This document shows positions 1 to 8,794 of a stretch of DNA of 64,000 bases, piece by piece. The DNA is from Microbacterium marinilacus (GTDB lineage Bacteria; Actinomycetota; Actinomycetes; Actinomycetales; Microbacteriaceae), in NCBI RefSeq assembly GCF_019753765.1, contig NZ_JAIJZW010000001.1, positions 539,127 to 603,126 of the forward strand, in the 5' to 3' direction. How positions within the stretch are numbered: position 1 is the first letter of the stretch; every line of letters begins with the position of its first letter. The position numbers and the translations under genes are program-made. Below the pieces are notes generated by a model. The model did not search any database and was not told where the DNA came from. It worked only from the letters and a program-made list of their open reading frames with translations.

Positions 1-45
1 CACATCAGCACGTGTCACATCAGTACATGGCGCATCAGGGCAGGG
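1..45. repeat. Three degenerate 15-nt tandem repeats at the window edge
   Basis: Three successive 15-base units begin cacatcag, cacatcag and cgcatcag and share a following purine-rich part. They may be the tail of an upstream gene: one frame stays open from base 2 to a TGA at 71-73, overlapping the next ATG as ATGA. All three forward frames are open here, so the assignment is uncertain. Confidence 0.35.
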
Positions 46-69
46 CGCCGAACACAAGGGAGAACGGGA

Positions 70-789
70 ATGAGCATCGTGGAAGCGCACGAGGGCGTCG
101 CCGAGCAGGGCGCGGGGCCGGCGTATCGGATCTCCGGCGTCACCAAGACGTACCGGCAGAAGGGACGTGAGGTGAAGGCGCTCGCGGGGGTGGACGTCGA
201 GATCGCCCAGGGCGACTTCGTCACCATCCAGGGACCGACCGGTGGCGGGAAGTCGACGTTCCTGCAGATCCTCGGTGCCCTCGACCGGCCGACCGACGGG
301 ACGGTGCTGCTGGCCGGCAGCGACATCGCCCGGGCGTCCAACGCCGAGCTGGGCCGGCTGCGCGCCCACGACATCGGCTTCGTGTTCCAGGGCTTCAACC
401 TGATCCCGACGCTGACGGCCGCCGAGAACGTCGACATGGGGCTCGAGCCCCTCGGCCTCGTCGCGGACGAGCGGTCGCGTCGCGTCTCGGAGGCGCTCGC
501 CCACGTGGGCCTCGCCGAACGCGGCGACCACCGGCCGAGCGAGCTGTCGGGAGGTCAGCAGCAGCGCGTGGCGATCGCGCGCGCGATCGCGAAGCGGCCG
601 AAGGTGCTGCTGGCGGACGAGCCGACCGGCAACCTCGACGAGAGCATGCGCGACGAGATCCTGCAGGTGCTGCAGGCGCTCAACGACGAGGGGCTCACCC
701 TCATCGTCGTCACGCACGACTCGGCCGTCGCCCGCCGCGCGAAGCGCCGCCTGCGTCTCGACAAGGGCGTGGTCCGCGAGCTCGCCTGA
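70..789 (+). CDS. ABC transporter ATP-binding protein, MacB/LolD-like
   Basis: This 239-residue ATPase would power an ABC exporter or lipoprotein/peptide extrusion complex of the MacB/LolD type at the inner face of the membrane. Visible motifs are a Walker A written GPTGGGKST (about residues 55-63), a Q-loop in FVFQGFNLIP, the signature LSGGQQQR (about 159-166), a Walker B VLLADEPTGNLD and a switch histidine in VVTHD. The wording GFVFQ.FNLIP and DEPTGNLD is typical of the MacB/LolD/FtsE group. The start is ATG at 70 behind AAGGGAG. A cognate FtsX/MacB permease is expected immediately upstream, outside the window, because the preceding frame may end in an ATGA overlap. A perfect terminator follows. 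The substrate is unknown. Confidence 0.9.
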   Translation: MSIVEAHEGVAEQGAGPAYRISGVTKTYRQKGREVKALAGVDVEIAQGDFVTIQGPTGGGKSTFLQILGALDRPTDGTVLLAGSDIARASNAELGRLRAHDIGFVFQGFNLIPTLTAAENVDMGLEPLGLVADERSRRVSEALAHVGLAERGDHRPSELSGGQQQRVAIARAIAKRPKVLLADEPTGNLDESMRDEILQVLQALNDEGLTLIVVTHDSAVARRAKRRLRLDKGVVRELA

Positions 790-799
790 CCCCGCCGAC

Positions 800-837
800 G
801 CAGAGAGGCCGCACCCGAAGGGGTGCGGCCTCTCTGC
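800..837. terminator. Strong bidirectional hairpin between convergent genes
   Basis: A perfect 17-bp stem (800-816 with 821-837) closed by a GAAG tetraloop lies between the ABC ATPase and the convergent gnd gene. It has no long T tract, which is usual in this GC-rich group. It probably ends transcription in both directions. Confidence 0.85.
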
Positions 838-853
838 GATCACCTGCGAGGCG

Positions 854-2332
854 TCAGTGCGTGTCCTCGGCCTCGATCTCGGTGCGGTCTCCCGACCACA
901 GCGTGTGGAACGTGCCCGGCTTGTCGATGCGCTTGTAGGTGTGCGCGCCGAAGAAGTCGCGCTGTCCCTGCACGAGCGCCGCCGGCAGGCGATCGGCGCG
1001 GATGCCGTCGTAGTACGCCAGCGACGACGAGAACGCGGGCGAGGGGATGCCGGCCTGCGTCGCCGCGACCACGACGCGGCGCCACGCCGCCTGGCCCGAG
1101 GTGAGCGCCTCCGCGAAGTACGGCGCGGTCATCAGCACGGGCAGGTCAGGGGTCTCGGCGTACGCGTCGGCGATCCGGTTGAGGAACTGCGCGCGGATGA
1201 TGCAGCCCGCGCGCCAGATCTTCGAGATCGCGCCCAGGTCGATGTTCCAGCCGTACTCCGCAGCGCCCGCGCGGATCTCGTCGAACCCCTGCGAGTACGC
1301 CACGATCTTCGAGGCGAAGAGCGCCTGGCGCACGTCCTCGATGAACGCGTCGGCGTCCGCGACGCGGAAGTCCTCGTCCGGTCCGGGGAGCGACGCGGCG
1401 GCCTCGCGCTGCTCCGGGTGCGACGACAGCGAACGCGCGAACGTCGCCTCCGCGATGCCGGACACGGGCACGCCGAGCGACAGCGCGGTCTGCACGGTCC
1501 AGGCACCGGTGCCCTTCGCGCCCGCCTGGTCGAGGATCACGTCCACCAGCGGACGGCCCGTCGCGGCGTCGACCTGACGCAGCACCTCGGCGGTGATCTC
1601 GATCAGGTACGACTCGAGCTCGCCGGTGTTCCACTCGGCGAAGATGTCGGCGATCTCGGCCGGGGTCTTGCCCGTGCCGCGGCGGATCAGGTCGTACGCC
1701 TCGGCGATGAGCTGCATGTCGGCGTACTCGATGCCGTTGTGCACCATCTTGACGAAGTGGCCCGCGCCGTCGGTGCCGACGTGCGTGACGCAGGGCTCGC
1801 CGTCGGGGGCGACCGCGGCGATCGAGCGCAGGATCGGGCCCAGCGTGACCCAGGACTCCTCGGGGCCGCCCGGCATGATGGACGGGCCGGTGAGGGCGCC
1901 CTCCTCGCCGCCGGAGATGCCGGCGCCGACGAAGTTGATGCCGGTCTCGCGCACCGCCTTCTCGCGGCGGATGGTGTCGGTGAACAGCGCGTTGCCGCCG
2001 TCGACGATGATGTCGCCGGGCTCGAAGACCTCCGTGAGGGCCTGGATCACCGCGTCGGTGCCGGCGCCGGCCTTGACCATGATGATCGCGGTGCGCGGCT
2101 TCGCCAGGCTCGCGGCGAACTCCTCGTAGGAGTAGGCCGGCACGAACTGCGCCTCGGGGTGGTCGGCGAGCAGCTGGTCGGTCTTCTCGCGGCTGCGGTT
2201 GTAGATCGCCACGGTGTTGCCCTCGCGGCTCGCGAGGTTGCGGGCGAGGTTCGAGCCCATCACGGCGAGGCCCACGACCCCGATGTTGGCGACGGCGACT
2301 CCGTTGTCGGAGGGGGCAGAGGTGTCGGACAC
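854..2332 (-). CDS. gnd: 6-phosphogluconate dehydrogenase, decarboxylating
   Basis: This 492-residue cytoplasmic enzyme oxidatively decarboxylates 6-phosphogluconate to ribulose 5-phosphate in the pentose phosphate pathway, producing NADPH. The N-terminal Rossmann motif GVVGLAVMGSNLARN begins near residue 18, and NRSREKT after the second strand is typical of NADP binding. The catalytic region shows IIVDGGNA, GISGGEEGA and KMVHNGIEY with the family lysine and histidine. The length is that of the long, dimeric class. The GTG start at 2332 follows AGGAG by six bases. A 38-residue membrane-protein frame ends about 40 bases upstream on the same strand, and the two could be co-transcribed. Confidence 0.97.
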   Translation of the reverse strand: MSDTSAPSDNGVAVANIGVVGLAVMGSNLARNLASREGNTVAIYNRSREKTDQLLADHPEAQFVPAYSYEEFAASLAKPRTAIIMVKAGAGTDAVIQALTEVFEPGDIIVDGGNALFTDTIRREKAVRETGINFVGAGISGGEEGALTGPSIMPGGPEESWVTLGPILRSIAAVAPDGEPCVTHVGTDGAGHFVKMVHNGIEYADMQLIAEAYDLIRRGTGKTPAEIADIFAEWNTGELESYLIEITAEVLRQVDAATGRPLVDVILDQAGAKGTGAWTVQTALSLGVPVSGIAEATFARSLSSHPEQREAAASLPGPDEDFRVADADAFIEDVRQALFASKIVAYSQGFDEIRAGAAEYGWNIDLGAISKIWRAGCIIRAQFLNRIADAYAETPDLPVLMTAPYFAEALTSGQAAWRRVVVAATQAGIPSPAFSSSLAYYDGIRADRLPAALVQGQRDFFGAHTYKRIDKPGTFHTLWSGDRTEIEAEDTH

Positions 2333-2362
2333 GCGATCTCCTGTTGCAGCGGGAAAAGGTAT

Positions 2363-2377
2363 GACTAAAGGCTAGTC
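2363..2377. promoter_or_regulatory. Small inverted repeat upstream of gnd
   Basis: GACTA and TAGTC arms separated by five bases lie between the gnd start and the upstream microprotein and overlap the latter's stop codon. This sits in an unusually AT-rich patch where a gnd promoter would be expected. It could be an operator or part of the promoter; no regulator is identified. Confidence 0.3.
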
Positions 2378-2488
2378 CTTGCGGTAGCCCGAGCGACCGA
2401 GCGAGAAGAAGGCGCCGACGACCAGGATGGTGGCGGCGATGGACATGGCGGCGATGACGCCGGTGACGATGTGCGACGGATCGATCAC
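2372..2488 (-). CDS. 38-residue predicted single-span membrane microprotein
   Basis: A GTG at 2488 opens a 39-codon frame ending in TAG. Reading from the start, the peptide has a short polar lead (IDPSHIV), a hydrophobic run of about 20 residues rich in A, I and V (TGVIAAMSIAATILVVGAFF), and a basic tail SLGRSGYRKD. This is the layout of a single-pass membrane peptide. A purine-rich GGGAGA motif precedes the GTG by about six bases. It lies upstream of gnd on the same strand. The family is not recognised and no function is claimed. The composition and ribosome-site spacing support a real gene, but conservation would have to be shown. Confidence 0.6.
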   Translation of the reverse strand: MIDPSHIVTGVIAAMSIAATILVVGAFFSLGRSGYRKD

Positions 2489-2584
2489 AGGGGCTCTCCC
2501 GGGCAGGCGGACGGCGCCCGGAGGGGCCGTGCGGGGTGGTTTTCGCGCGCGGACCGCGCGTCACAACGCTACCCGCTCGTCGGG

Positions 2585-2590
2585 TAGGAT
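2585..2590 (+). promoter_or_regulatory. -10 box TAGGAT and about 170-nt leader of rplY
   Basis: TAGGAT fits the TANNNT -10 pattern repeated through the window, and the -35 is weak. The transcript would have a leader of about 170 bases before the ATG at 2766. The leader holds arms GACGCGG (about 2644-2650) and CCGCGTC (about 2673-2679) and a possible 35-codon upstream frame (2623-2730). Confidence 0.5.
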
Positions 2591-2765
2591 GGGAAAACGA
2601 CCTCGGCGAGGGCGAGCCGCGCATGCGTGCGGCAGCCGTTATCGACGCGGACGGGCCTCGTGGCTCTCCTCCCGCGTCTCGGATCAACGGCAGACGCCTG
2701 AGTCGAGAGAAGACACAGACCATCGCGTGATCGGCTCCCCGGCGCGCGTCCACGAGGAGACACAC

Positions 2766-3392
2766 ATGTCGGAGCAGAACACGCTCAGCGCCGAGGTGCG
2801 CACCCAGTTCGGCAAGGGCTTCGCCCGTCGCCTGCGCGCCGCCCACCAGATCCCCGCCGTCCTGTACGGCCACGGCACCGAGCCCGTGCACCTGGCGCTG
2901 CCCGGTCACGAGACCCTGCTGCTCGTGCGTCACGCCAACCCGATCGTCGAGCTGTCGTTCGAGGGCAAGACGCAACTCGCGCTCGTCAAGGACGTGCAGC
3001 GCGACCCGGTGCGCCAGGTCATCGAGCATGTCGACCTCGTCGTCCTGAAGAAGGGCGAGAAGGTCGTCGTGGACGTCCCCGTGCTCGTCGAGGGCGAGCC
3101 CTTCTCCGGCACGATCGCCACGCTCGACGCGACCACGCTCTCGGTCGAGGTCGAGGCGACCCACATCCCCGAGCACCTCGTCGTGAACGTCGAGGGCCTC
3201 GAGGACGGCACGCACATCACCGCCGGCGAGGTCGAGCTGCCCAAGGGCGCGGTCCTCGTGAGCGACACCGAGACGCTGGTCGTCGCCGTGTCGGTCCCGC
3301 AGCTGGACACCACGAGCGACGCCGAGGAGGAGGCCGCCGACGAGGAGGCCCCCGCCGAGGACGAGGCCGAGTCGGAGGAGGCCGCCGAGTAA
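2766..3392 (+). CDS. rplY: 50S ribosomal protein L25 / general stress protein Ctc
   Basis: This 208-residue protein belongs to the long L25/TL5/CTC family, which binds 5S rRNA in the large ribosomal subunit. An N-terminal L25 domain (about residues 1-95) with FGKGFARRLRAA and IPAVLYGHG is followed by the TL5-type beta domain and a very acidic C-terminal tail rich in E, D and A, as in other actinobacterial members. The chosen ATG at 2766 follows GAGGAG by a short spacer and gives the conserved start MSEQNTL; the frame is open further upstream but has no support there. It lies just upstream of pth, a common actinobacterial pairing, with a terminator between them. Confidence 0.95.
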   Translation: MSEQNTLSAEVRTQFGKGFARRLRAAHQIPAVLYGHGTEPVHLALPGHETLLLVRHANPIVELSFEGKTQLALVKDVQRDPVRQVIEHVDLVVLKKGEKVVVDVPVLVEGEPFSGTIATLDATTLSVEVEATHIPEHLVVNVEGLEDGTHITAGEVELPKGAVLVSDTETLVVAVSVPQLDTTSDAEEEAADEEAPAEDEAESEEAAE

Positions 3393-3408
3393 CACCGGCG
3401 AACCGACG

Positions 3409-3442
3409 AGAGAGGGGGCGCGAGCGATCGCGTCCCCTCTCT
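3409..3442 (+). terminator. Terminator after rplY
   Basis: Fourteen-base arms (3409-3422 and 3429-3442) pair with one G-T wobble and leave a six-base loop, directly after the rplY stop. No U tract follows. pth probably needs its own promoter or read-through. Confidence 0.75.
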
Positions 3443-3512
3443 GCATGTCGACTGTCGACGGGACGCATCGGCGAGCACGTGTGAGCGCCCCCGCGCGGAG
3501 AGGATGGAGCCC

Positions 3513-4097
3513 ATGGCGGACACCTGGCTGATCGTGGGGCTCGGCAACCCCGGCCCCCGATACGAGACGACCCGGCACAACGTCGGTCAGATGGTGATGG
3601 ACGAGCTCGCCGGGCGTCGTGGCACGTCGTTCAAGCAGCACAAGGCGGGCGCCCGGGTCGCGGAGACCTGGCTGCGACCGGGAGCGGCGAAGCTCGTGAT
3701 CGCGAAGCCGAACTCCTTCATGAACGTCTCGGGCGGCCCGGTCGCGAACCTCGCGCGCTTCTACGGCATCGGCCCGGAGCGGATCGTCATCGTGCACGAC
3801 GAGCTGGACATCCCGTTCGACGCGCTGCGGCTCAAGTCGGGCGGCGGACACGGCGGGCACAACGGGGTGCGCGACGTCGCGAAGGCGCTCGGCACCCCGG
3901 ACTTCGTGCGCGTCCGCGTCGGCATCGGCCGCCCGCCGGGACGGCAGGACCCCGCCGACTGGGTGCTGGACCCGTTCAGCGCGTCCGACCGTCAGACGCT
4001 GCCGATCCTCGTCTCCGATGCGGCCGACGCGGTCGAGCGGGTGGTCGAGCACGGCCTGACGGCTGCCCAGCAGGTCGTCCACGCCCCGAAGCCGTAA
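3513..4097 (+). CDS. pth: Peptidyl-tRNA hydrolase
   Basis: Pth hydrolyses peptidyl-tRNA that drops off stalled ribosomes, recycling tRNA. The 194-residue protein shows [10 protein letters not shown] near the N-terminus, the catalytic histidine in TRHNVG (residue 22), [11 protein letters not shown], and VHDELD followed by the GGGHGGHNG loop, so all active-site residues are present. ATG at 3513 is preferred over the in-frame ATG at 3504 because GGAGAGG lies nine bases before 3513 but abuts 3504. It sits between rplY and mfd, an arrangement repeated in related actinobacteria. Confidence 0.95.
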   Translation: MADTWLIVGLGNPGPRYETTRHNVGQMVMDELAGRRGTSFKQHKAGARVAETWLRPGAAKLVIAKPNSFMNVSGGPVANLARFYGIGPERIVIVHDELDIPFDALRLKSGGGHGGHNGVRDVAKALGTPDFVRVRVGIGRPPGRQDPADWVLDPFSASDRQTLPILVSDAADAVERVVEHGLTAAQQVVHAPKP

Positions 4098-4131
4098 GCG
4101 CCCCGCCGGGCGGTCTCTGACCGGGGGCGGG

Positions 4132-4659
4132 TCAGACGGCCCCGGAGCCCGCGATGCCGGCGGTCACGGCGATCAGGGACGCGACCGCTGCCACGATCGG
4201 CCCGAGCGCGGCGATCACGATCGCGGCGATGCCGGCGCCGCGCCCGCTGTCGCGCGCTGCGGCGACGATGCCCTGGACGAGCGCCCAGATCCCGAGCACG
4301 GTGCCGGTCCAGCCGGCGACCTCGGCGACGAGCACCCACCCGCGCACCGGGGTGAGCACCTCGAGGCCCGAGGACGGCGAGACGTTCTGCAGCTGCGGTC
4401 CGACGCCGGCGCCGATCGCGCCGAGCGCGACGGCGAGAGCCGTGCTCGCGCCCACCGTGGCCAGCAGCGCCAGCGCCAGGGCGAGCCGCCCGAGCATCGC
4501 CGAGCGGCGAGGAGCCGGCGGCTGGACGAGCTGTGCGAAGCGCGGATCCTGCGGGGCGAGGTACGGCGCCTGGGGCGCCCCGTAGGGAGGGGCGGCGGGG
4601 CCCGCGGACCAGACGGGCGCGCCCGGAGGCGTCTGGCTGGGAGGCTGCGGTTCGCTCAC
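4132..4659 (-). CDS. Small multi-span membrane protein, proline-rich N-terminus
   Basis: The 175-residue product starts with a proline/glutamine-rich cytoplasmic stretch (about residues 1-50, with PPYGAPQAPYLAPQ) and continues with about four hydrophobic segments rich in A, L and V. The layout resembles DUF4190-type actinobacterial membrane proteins, but no diagnostic motif was recognised. It is convergent with pth and divergent from mfd. Function is unknown. Confidence 0.75.
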   Translation of the reverse strand: MSEPQPPSQTPPGAPVWSAGPAAPPYGAPQAPYLAPQDPRFAQLVQPPAPRRSAMLGRLALALALLATVGASTALAVALGAIGAGVGPQLQNVSPSSGLEVLTPVRGWVLVAEVAGWTGTVLGIWALVQGIVAAARDSGRGAGIAAIVIAALGPIVAAVASLIAVTAGIAGSGAV

Positions 4660-4721
4660 GCCGCCATCGTATGACGTCTGCCGCGCACCCGCCGCGGCGG
4701 GCCGGTGTCGGACCGGCGACG

Positions 4722-4733
4722 TAGACTCTCCTG
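4722..4733 (+). promoter_or_regulatory. Leaderless promoter of mfd
   Basis: The -10 box TAGACT (4722-4727) is followed by exactly six bases and then GTG at 4734, so transcription should begin at or next to the start codon. No Shine-Dalgarno sequence is present. Confidence 0.6.
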
Positions 4734-7700
4734 GTGACTGTTCAGGGGATCGTGCGCGCCCTCGAGACCTCGGAATCGTTCAGCGACGCCCTCGCGGCCT
4801 CGGCGGTCGACGCCGACCTCTCGCTCGCCGACGGGCTGGACGCCCCCGCGCTGGCGGCGCTGCTGCGCCGCCGGATCGCGGCCGGGCATCCGGGCGTCCT
4901 GCTGGCGATCGCCCCGACAGGGCGCCGCGCCGAGAGCCTCGCCGCCGCGCTCGGCGCCTACCTGCCGGGCGCGGAGGTGCGCGACTTCCCCTCGTGGGAG
5001 ACGTTGCCGCACGAGCGCCTGAGCCCCAGCGCCGAGACGGTCGGAAGACGCCTCGCCACCCTGCGGCGGCTGGCGGAGCACGACGCGTCCGAGGGGGCGC
5101 CGCCGCTGGTCATCACCGCCTCTGTGCGCTCGGCGATCCAGCCGCTCGCGCGCGGACTGGCCGAAGCGGCGCCGATCCGTCTCGAGGTCGGCGGCACCGG
5201 CACGGGATTCGAGGGCGTCGGGCTCGACGACGTGGTGCGGCGTCTGGTCGAGCTTGCCTACGCGCGCGTCGACATGGTGTCGCGGCGCGGCGAGTTCGCG
5301 GTGCGCGGCGGCATCCTCGACGTCTTCCCGCCCGTGGCGGAGCATCCCTTCCGCATCGAGTTCTTCGGCGACGAGGTCGACCAGATCCGGGCGTTCTCGG
5401 TCGCCGATCAGCGCTCGCTGCCCGGCGAGGTGCACGGCGTCGAGCTCGTGCCGAGCCGCGAGCTGCTGCTGACCGACGAGGTGCGCTCGCGCGCCCTCCA
5501 GCTGCAGCACGAGTTCCCCGGGATCGCCCAGATGCTCGAGAAGATGGCGCAAGGCATCCCCGTGGAGGGCATGGAGTCGCTCACGCCGGTCGTCGCCGGC
5601 CCGCTCGCGTCGATCGTCGAGTACCTGCCGCGCGGAGCCGCCGTGGCGCTCGTCGATCCCGAGCGTTCGGTCTCCCGCGCCCTCACGCTCGGCGACACGA
5701 ACCGGGAGTTCCTCGAGGCCGCGTGGAGCGCCGCGACGAGCGGGGCGAGCGCGCCCCTCGACCTCGACGCCGGTGACTTCCTCACGCTGGCGCGCCTGCA
5801 CGAGGACGTGCGCGAGGCGCGCAGCGTCTGGTGGACGCTCAGCCCCTTCGACTCCGGCGCGGCCGAGACCGCAGCCGAGCTCGACGCGCTCGCCGACGAC
5901 GACGTGCGCCTCGCCCCGGACACCGGCACGGCCACCCGCATCCGCGGCGCCGCCGTCCCCTCCTTCCAGGGCAGCGTCGACGGCGCGATCGAGCACGTCG
6001 CGCGGCGGCTGGGGGACGGCTGGCGGGTCGTGGTGGCCGCGAACGGCGCGGGACTGGTGGAGCGCGCCCGCGACGTCCTGTCCGAGCGGGGCCTGGCCGC
6101 CCGTGTGGTGGAGACGCTGGACGAGGCGCCGGAGCCCGGCGTGGCGACCCTGGTCCTGGCGGGCGTCGAGCGCGGCTTCGAGTCGGAGGAGGCGCGGCTC
6201 GCGCTGCTCACCGAGAACGAGTTCTACGGCCGGACGATCGGCGGCGACGCCCGCGTCGTCAAGAAGCTCGCGTCGCGTCGTCGCAACGTCGTCGACCCCC
6301 TCCAGCTCAAGCCCGGCGACCACGTCGTGCACGCCACCCACGGCATCGGCCGATTCGTCGAGATGACCAAGCGGCAGGTGTCGAGCGGAGGGCGGAACGC
6401 CACCAAGAGCGAGCGCGACTATCTCGTGCTCGAGTACGCCCCTTCCAAGCGCGGCTACCCGGGCGACAAGCTCTTCGTGCCCACCGACCAGCTCGACCTG
6501 CTGTCGAAGTACGTCGGCGGAGAGGCGCCGACGCTGTCGAAGATGGGCGGCAGCGACTGGGCCCAGGCGAAGGGCAAGGCCCGCAAGGCGGTGCGCGACA
6601 TCGCCGTCGAGCTGGTGAAGCTCTACTCCGCGCGGATGGCCGCCAAGGGCCACTCGTTCGGCCCCGACACGCCGTGGCAGCGCGAGCTCGAGGAGGCCTT
6701 CCCGTTCGCGGAGACCCCCGACCAGCTGCAGACCATCGACGAGGTCAAGCGCGACATGGAGCGCCCCGTGCCCATGGACCGCCTGCTGTCCGGCGACGTC
6801 GGCTTCGGCAAGACCGAGGTGGCCGTGCGCGCGGCGTTCAAGGCGATCCAGGACGGCAAGCAGGTCGCGATGCTCGTCCCGACGACGCTGCTCGTCAAGC
6901 AGCACCTCGAGACCTTCAACGAGCGCTTCGCGGGCTTCCCCGTCGTCGTCAAGCCGCTGTCCCGGTTCCAGACCGCCACCGAGGCGCGCCGCACCCTCGA
7001 CGGTCTGCTGGACGGCAGCGTCGACATGGTGATCGGCACGCACCGCATCCTCACCGACCAGGTGGTGTTCAAGGACCTGGGGCTGATGATCGTCGACGAG
7101 GAGCAGCGCTTCGGCGTCGAGCACAAGGACCAGCTGAAGAAGCTGAAGACCAACGTCGACATCCTTGCGATGAGCGCGACGCCGATCCCGCGCACGCTGG
7201 AGATGGCGGTGACCGGCATCCGCGAGATGTCGACGCTCGCGACGCCGCCGGAGGACCGCCACCCGATCCTGTCCTACGTCGGTCCCCGCAACGACAAGCA
7301 GATCGCCGCCGCCATCCGCCGCGAGCTGCTGCGCGAGGGACAGGTCTTCTACGTGCACAACCGCGTGACGTCGATCAACTCGGTCGCCGCGCACCTGGCC
7401 GAGCTGGTGCCGGACGCCCGCATCGCGGTCGCACACGGGAAGATGGGCGAGCACCAGCTGGAGCAGGTCGTCGACGACTTCTGGGAGCGCAAGTTCGACG
7501 TGCTCGTCTGCACGACGATCATCGAGACCGGCATCGACATCGCCAACGCGAACACCATCGTCATCGACCGTGCCGACAAGTACGGGCTCGCGCAGCTGCA
7601 CCAGCTGCGCGGGCGGGTAGGCCGCGGGCGCGAGCGCGCATACGCGTACTTCGTCTACGACGAGATGAAGCCCCTGTCCGAGACGGCCGCCGATCGCCTC

Positions 7701-8384
7701 CAGACGATCGCCGTGCACAACGACCTCGGCTCGGGCATCCAGGTCGCGATGAAGGACCTCGAGATCCGCGGCGCCGGCAACCTGCTCGGCGCCGAGCAGG
7801 CCGGCCACATCGCCGGCGTCGGCTTCGACCTCTACCTGAGGATGATCGGCGAGGCGGTCGCGACGTTCCGCGGCGAGGACACCGAGGGCCCGGTGGAGCT
7901 GCGCCTGGAGCTGCCCGTGGAGGCGAGGCTGCCGGAGTCGTACGTGGACGCGGAGCGGCTGCGGCTCGAGGCGTACCAGAAGCTGTCCGCTGCTGCGGCG
8001 GCCACGGCCAAGGACGACGCGATCGACCTGGTGGTCGACGAGCTCGCCGACCGCTACGGCACGCCGCCCCCGGAGGTCGACGGGCTCATCGCCGTCGCCC
8101 GCCTGCGTCGTCGCGCCGCACAGGCGGGCCTCACCGACGTCGTCGCGATGGGCCGGAATCTGCGCGTCGCCCCCGCCGCCCTGCCCGACTCGATGCGTGT
8201 GCGGCTGCAGCGCCTGTATCCCGGCGCGAAGCTGCTGTCCGGCGGCGAGGCGATGGTCGTGCCGCTGCCGACCGCGGGCGGCGAGCCCCTGGGCGACGTC
8301 GAGCTGCTCGCCTGGGTGTCTCAGCTGCTGGACGCGCTGTGGCCGCTGCCCCCGAAGAGCGCGCCCGCGGCGCCGGAGGCGTGA
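4734..8384 (+). CDS. mfd: Transcription-repair coupling factor Mfd
   Basis: Mfd removes RNA polymerase stalled at DNA lesions and recruits UvrA for transcription-coupled repair. The 1216-residue length is normal. The order is a UvrB-like N-terminal region, an RNA-polymerase interaction domain around residue 523 (LKPGDHVVHATHGIGRF), then a RecG-like translocase with Walker A GDVGFGKTE (about 686-694), Walker B VDEEQRFG (about 786), SATPIPRT, the QLRGRVGRG motif (about 955) and a C-terminal TRCF domain. It is transcribed from an apparently leaderless GTG and is followed by a short acetyltransferase-like gene with its own promoter. Confidence 0.98.
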   Translation: MTVQGIVRALETSESFSDALAASAVDADLSLADGLDAPALAALLRRRIAAGHPGVLLAIAPTGRRAESLAAALGAYLPGAEVRDFPSWETLPHERLSPSAETVGRRLATLRRLAEHDASEGAPPLVITASVRSAIQPLARGLAEAAPIRLEVGGTGTGFEGVGLDDVVRRLVELAYARVDMVSRRGEFAVRGGILDVFPPVAEHPFRIEFFGDEVDQIRAFSVADQRSLPGEVHGVELVPSRELLLTDEVRSRALQLQHEFPGIAQMLEKMAQGIPVEGMESLTPVVAGPLASIVEYLPRGAAVALVDPERSVSRALTLGDTNREFLEAAWSAATSGASAPLDLDAGDFLTLARLHEDVREARSVWWTLSPFDSGAAETAAELDALADDDVRLAPDTGTATRIRGAAVPSFQGSVDGAIEHVARRLGDGWRVVVAANGAGLVERARDVLSERGLAARVVETLDEAPEPGVATLVLAGVERGFESEEARLALLTENEFYGRTIGGDARVVKKLASRRRNVVDPLQLKPGDHVVHATHGIGRFVEMTKRQVSSGGRNATKSERDYLVLEYAPSKRGYPGDKLFVPTDQLDLLSKYVGGEAPTLSKMGGSDWAQAKGKARKAVRDIAVELVKLYSARMAAKGHSFGPDTPWQRELEEAFPFAETPDQLQTIDEVKRDMERPVPMDRLLSGDVGFGKTEVAVRAAFKAIQDGKQVAMLVPTTLLVKQHLETFNERFAGFPVVVKPLSRFQTATEARRTLDGLLDGSVDMVIGTHRILTDQVVFKDLGLMIVDEEQRFGVEHKDQLKKLKTNVDILAMSATPIPRTLEMAVTGIREMSTLATPPEDRHPILSYVGPRNDKQIAAAIRRELLREGQVFYVHNRVTSINSVAAHLAELVPDARIAVAHGKMGEHQLEQVVDDFWERKFDVLVCTTIIETGIDIANANTIVIDRADKYGLAQLHQLRGRVGRGRERAYAYFVYDEMKPLSETAADRLQTIAVHNDLGSGIQVAMKDLEIRGAGNLLGAEQAGHIAGVGFDLYLRMIGEAVATFRGEDTEGPVELRLELPVEARLPESYVDAERLRLEAYQKLSAAAAATAKDDAIDLVVDELADRYGTPPPEVDGLIAVARLRRRAAQAGLTDVVAMGRNLRVAPAALPDSMRVRLQRLYPGAKLLSGGEAMVVPLPTAGGEPLGDVELLAWVSQLLDALWPLPPKSAPAAPEA

Positions 8385-8423
8385 ACGGCCGGACGGAGGC
8401 TTGAACGACCGGCCGGCGCGGTG

Positions 8424-8435
8424 TGGGATGGGCGC
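8424..8435 (+). promoter_or_regulatory. Leaderless promoter of the GNAT gene
   Basis: TGGGAT (8424-8429), six bases, then ATG at 8436. The same layout, including the GGGAT core, recurs before the methyltransferase at 19914. It supports 8436 over the in-frame upstream GTG at 8421. Confidence 0.45.
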
Positions 8436-8747
8436 ATGGCAGACAGCGACGTCCTCGCCGATGTGACCGACGACCCGGCACGCGACCGCTACGAGGCGCG
8501 GCTCGTGCGGCCGGGACACGTCCCGGAGCTCGTCGGCGTGCTCGCGTACCAGGACGCCCCGGACGGTGCACGCGTGCTGCTGCACACGGTGGTCGGCGAA
8601 GAGCACGGCGGGCACGGCGTCGGGGCTGCCCTCGCGGCGCACGCCGTCGCGGACGCGCGGCGGCGGGGAGTGAGGGTGGTCCCGGTGTGCACGTTCGTGC
8701 AGGGCTGGCTCGCGCGGCATCCGGAGCACGCCGACATCGTCGCCTGA
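8436..8747 (+). CDS. Short GNAT-like N-acetyltransferase (YjdJ/COG2388 type)
   Basis: The 103-residue protein matches the small, minimal acetyltransferase fold. After a strand-rich N-terminal half it has HTVVGEEHGGHGVGAALAAHA, in which GHGVGAAL occupies the acetyl-CoA pyrophosphate loop position, and then VVPVCTFVQGWLARHPEHAD, the C-terminal signature typical of this family. The acceptor substrate is unknown in this family. It lies between mfd and a surface-protein gene and seems monocistronic, with a leaderless promoter and a following hairpin. Confidence 0.85.
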   Translation: MADSDVLADVTDDPARDRYEARLVRPGHVPELVGVLAYQDAPDGARVLLHTVVGEEHGGHGVGAALAAHAVADARRRGVRVVPVCTFVQGWLARHPEHADIVA

Positions 8748-8794
8748 GCGGCTCGTGATCCCGCGGCCCCGGCTGAGGCGTCTGCAAGGGGAGC

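Noticed and set aside
800..837. Small RNA gene between the ABC ATPase and gnd
   Set aside because: The sequence is just a perfect hairpin at a convergent gene end; a terminator explains it fully.
1146..4082. A 978-codon minus-strand frame spanning gnd, rplY and pth
   Set aside because: It overlaps three real genes in other frames, contains no recognisable domain and carries arginine/histidine-rich shadow sequence.
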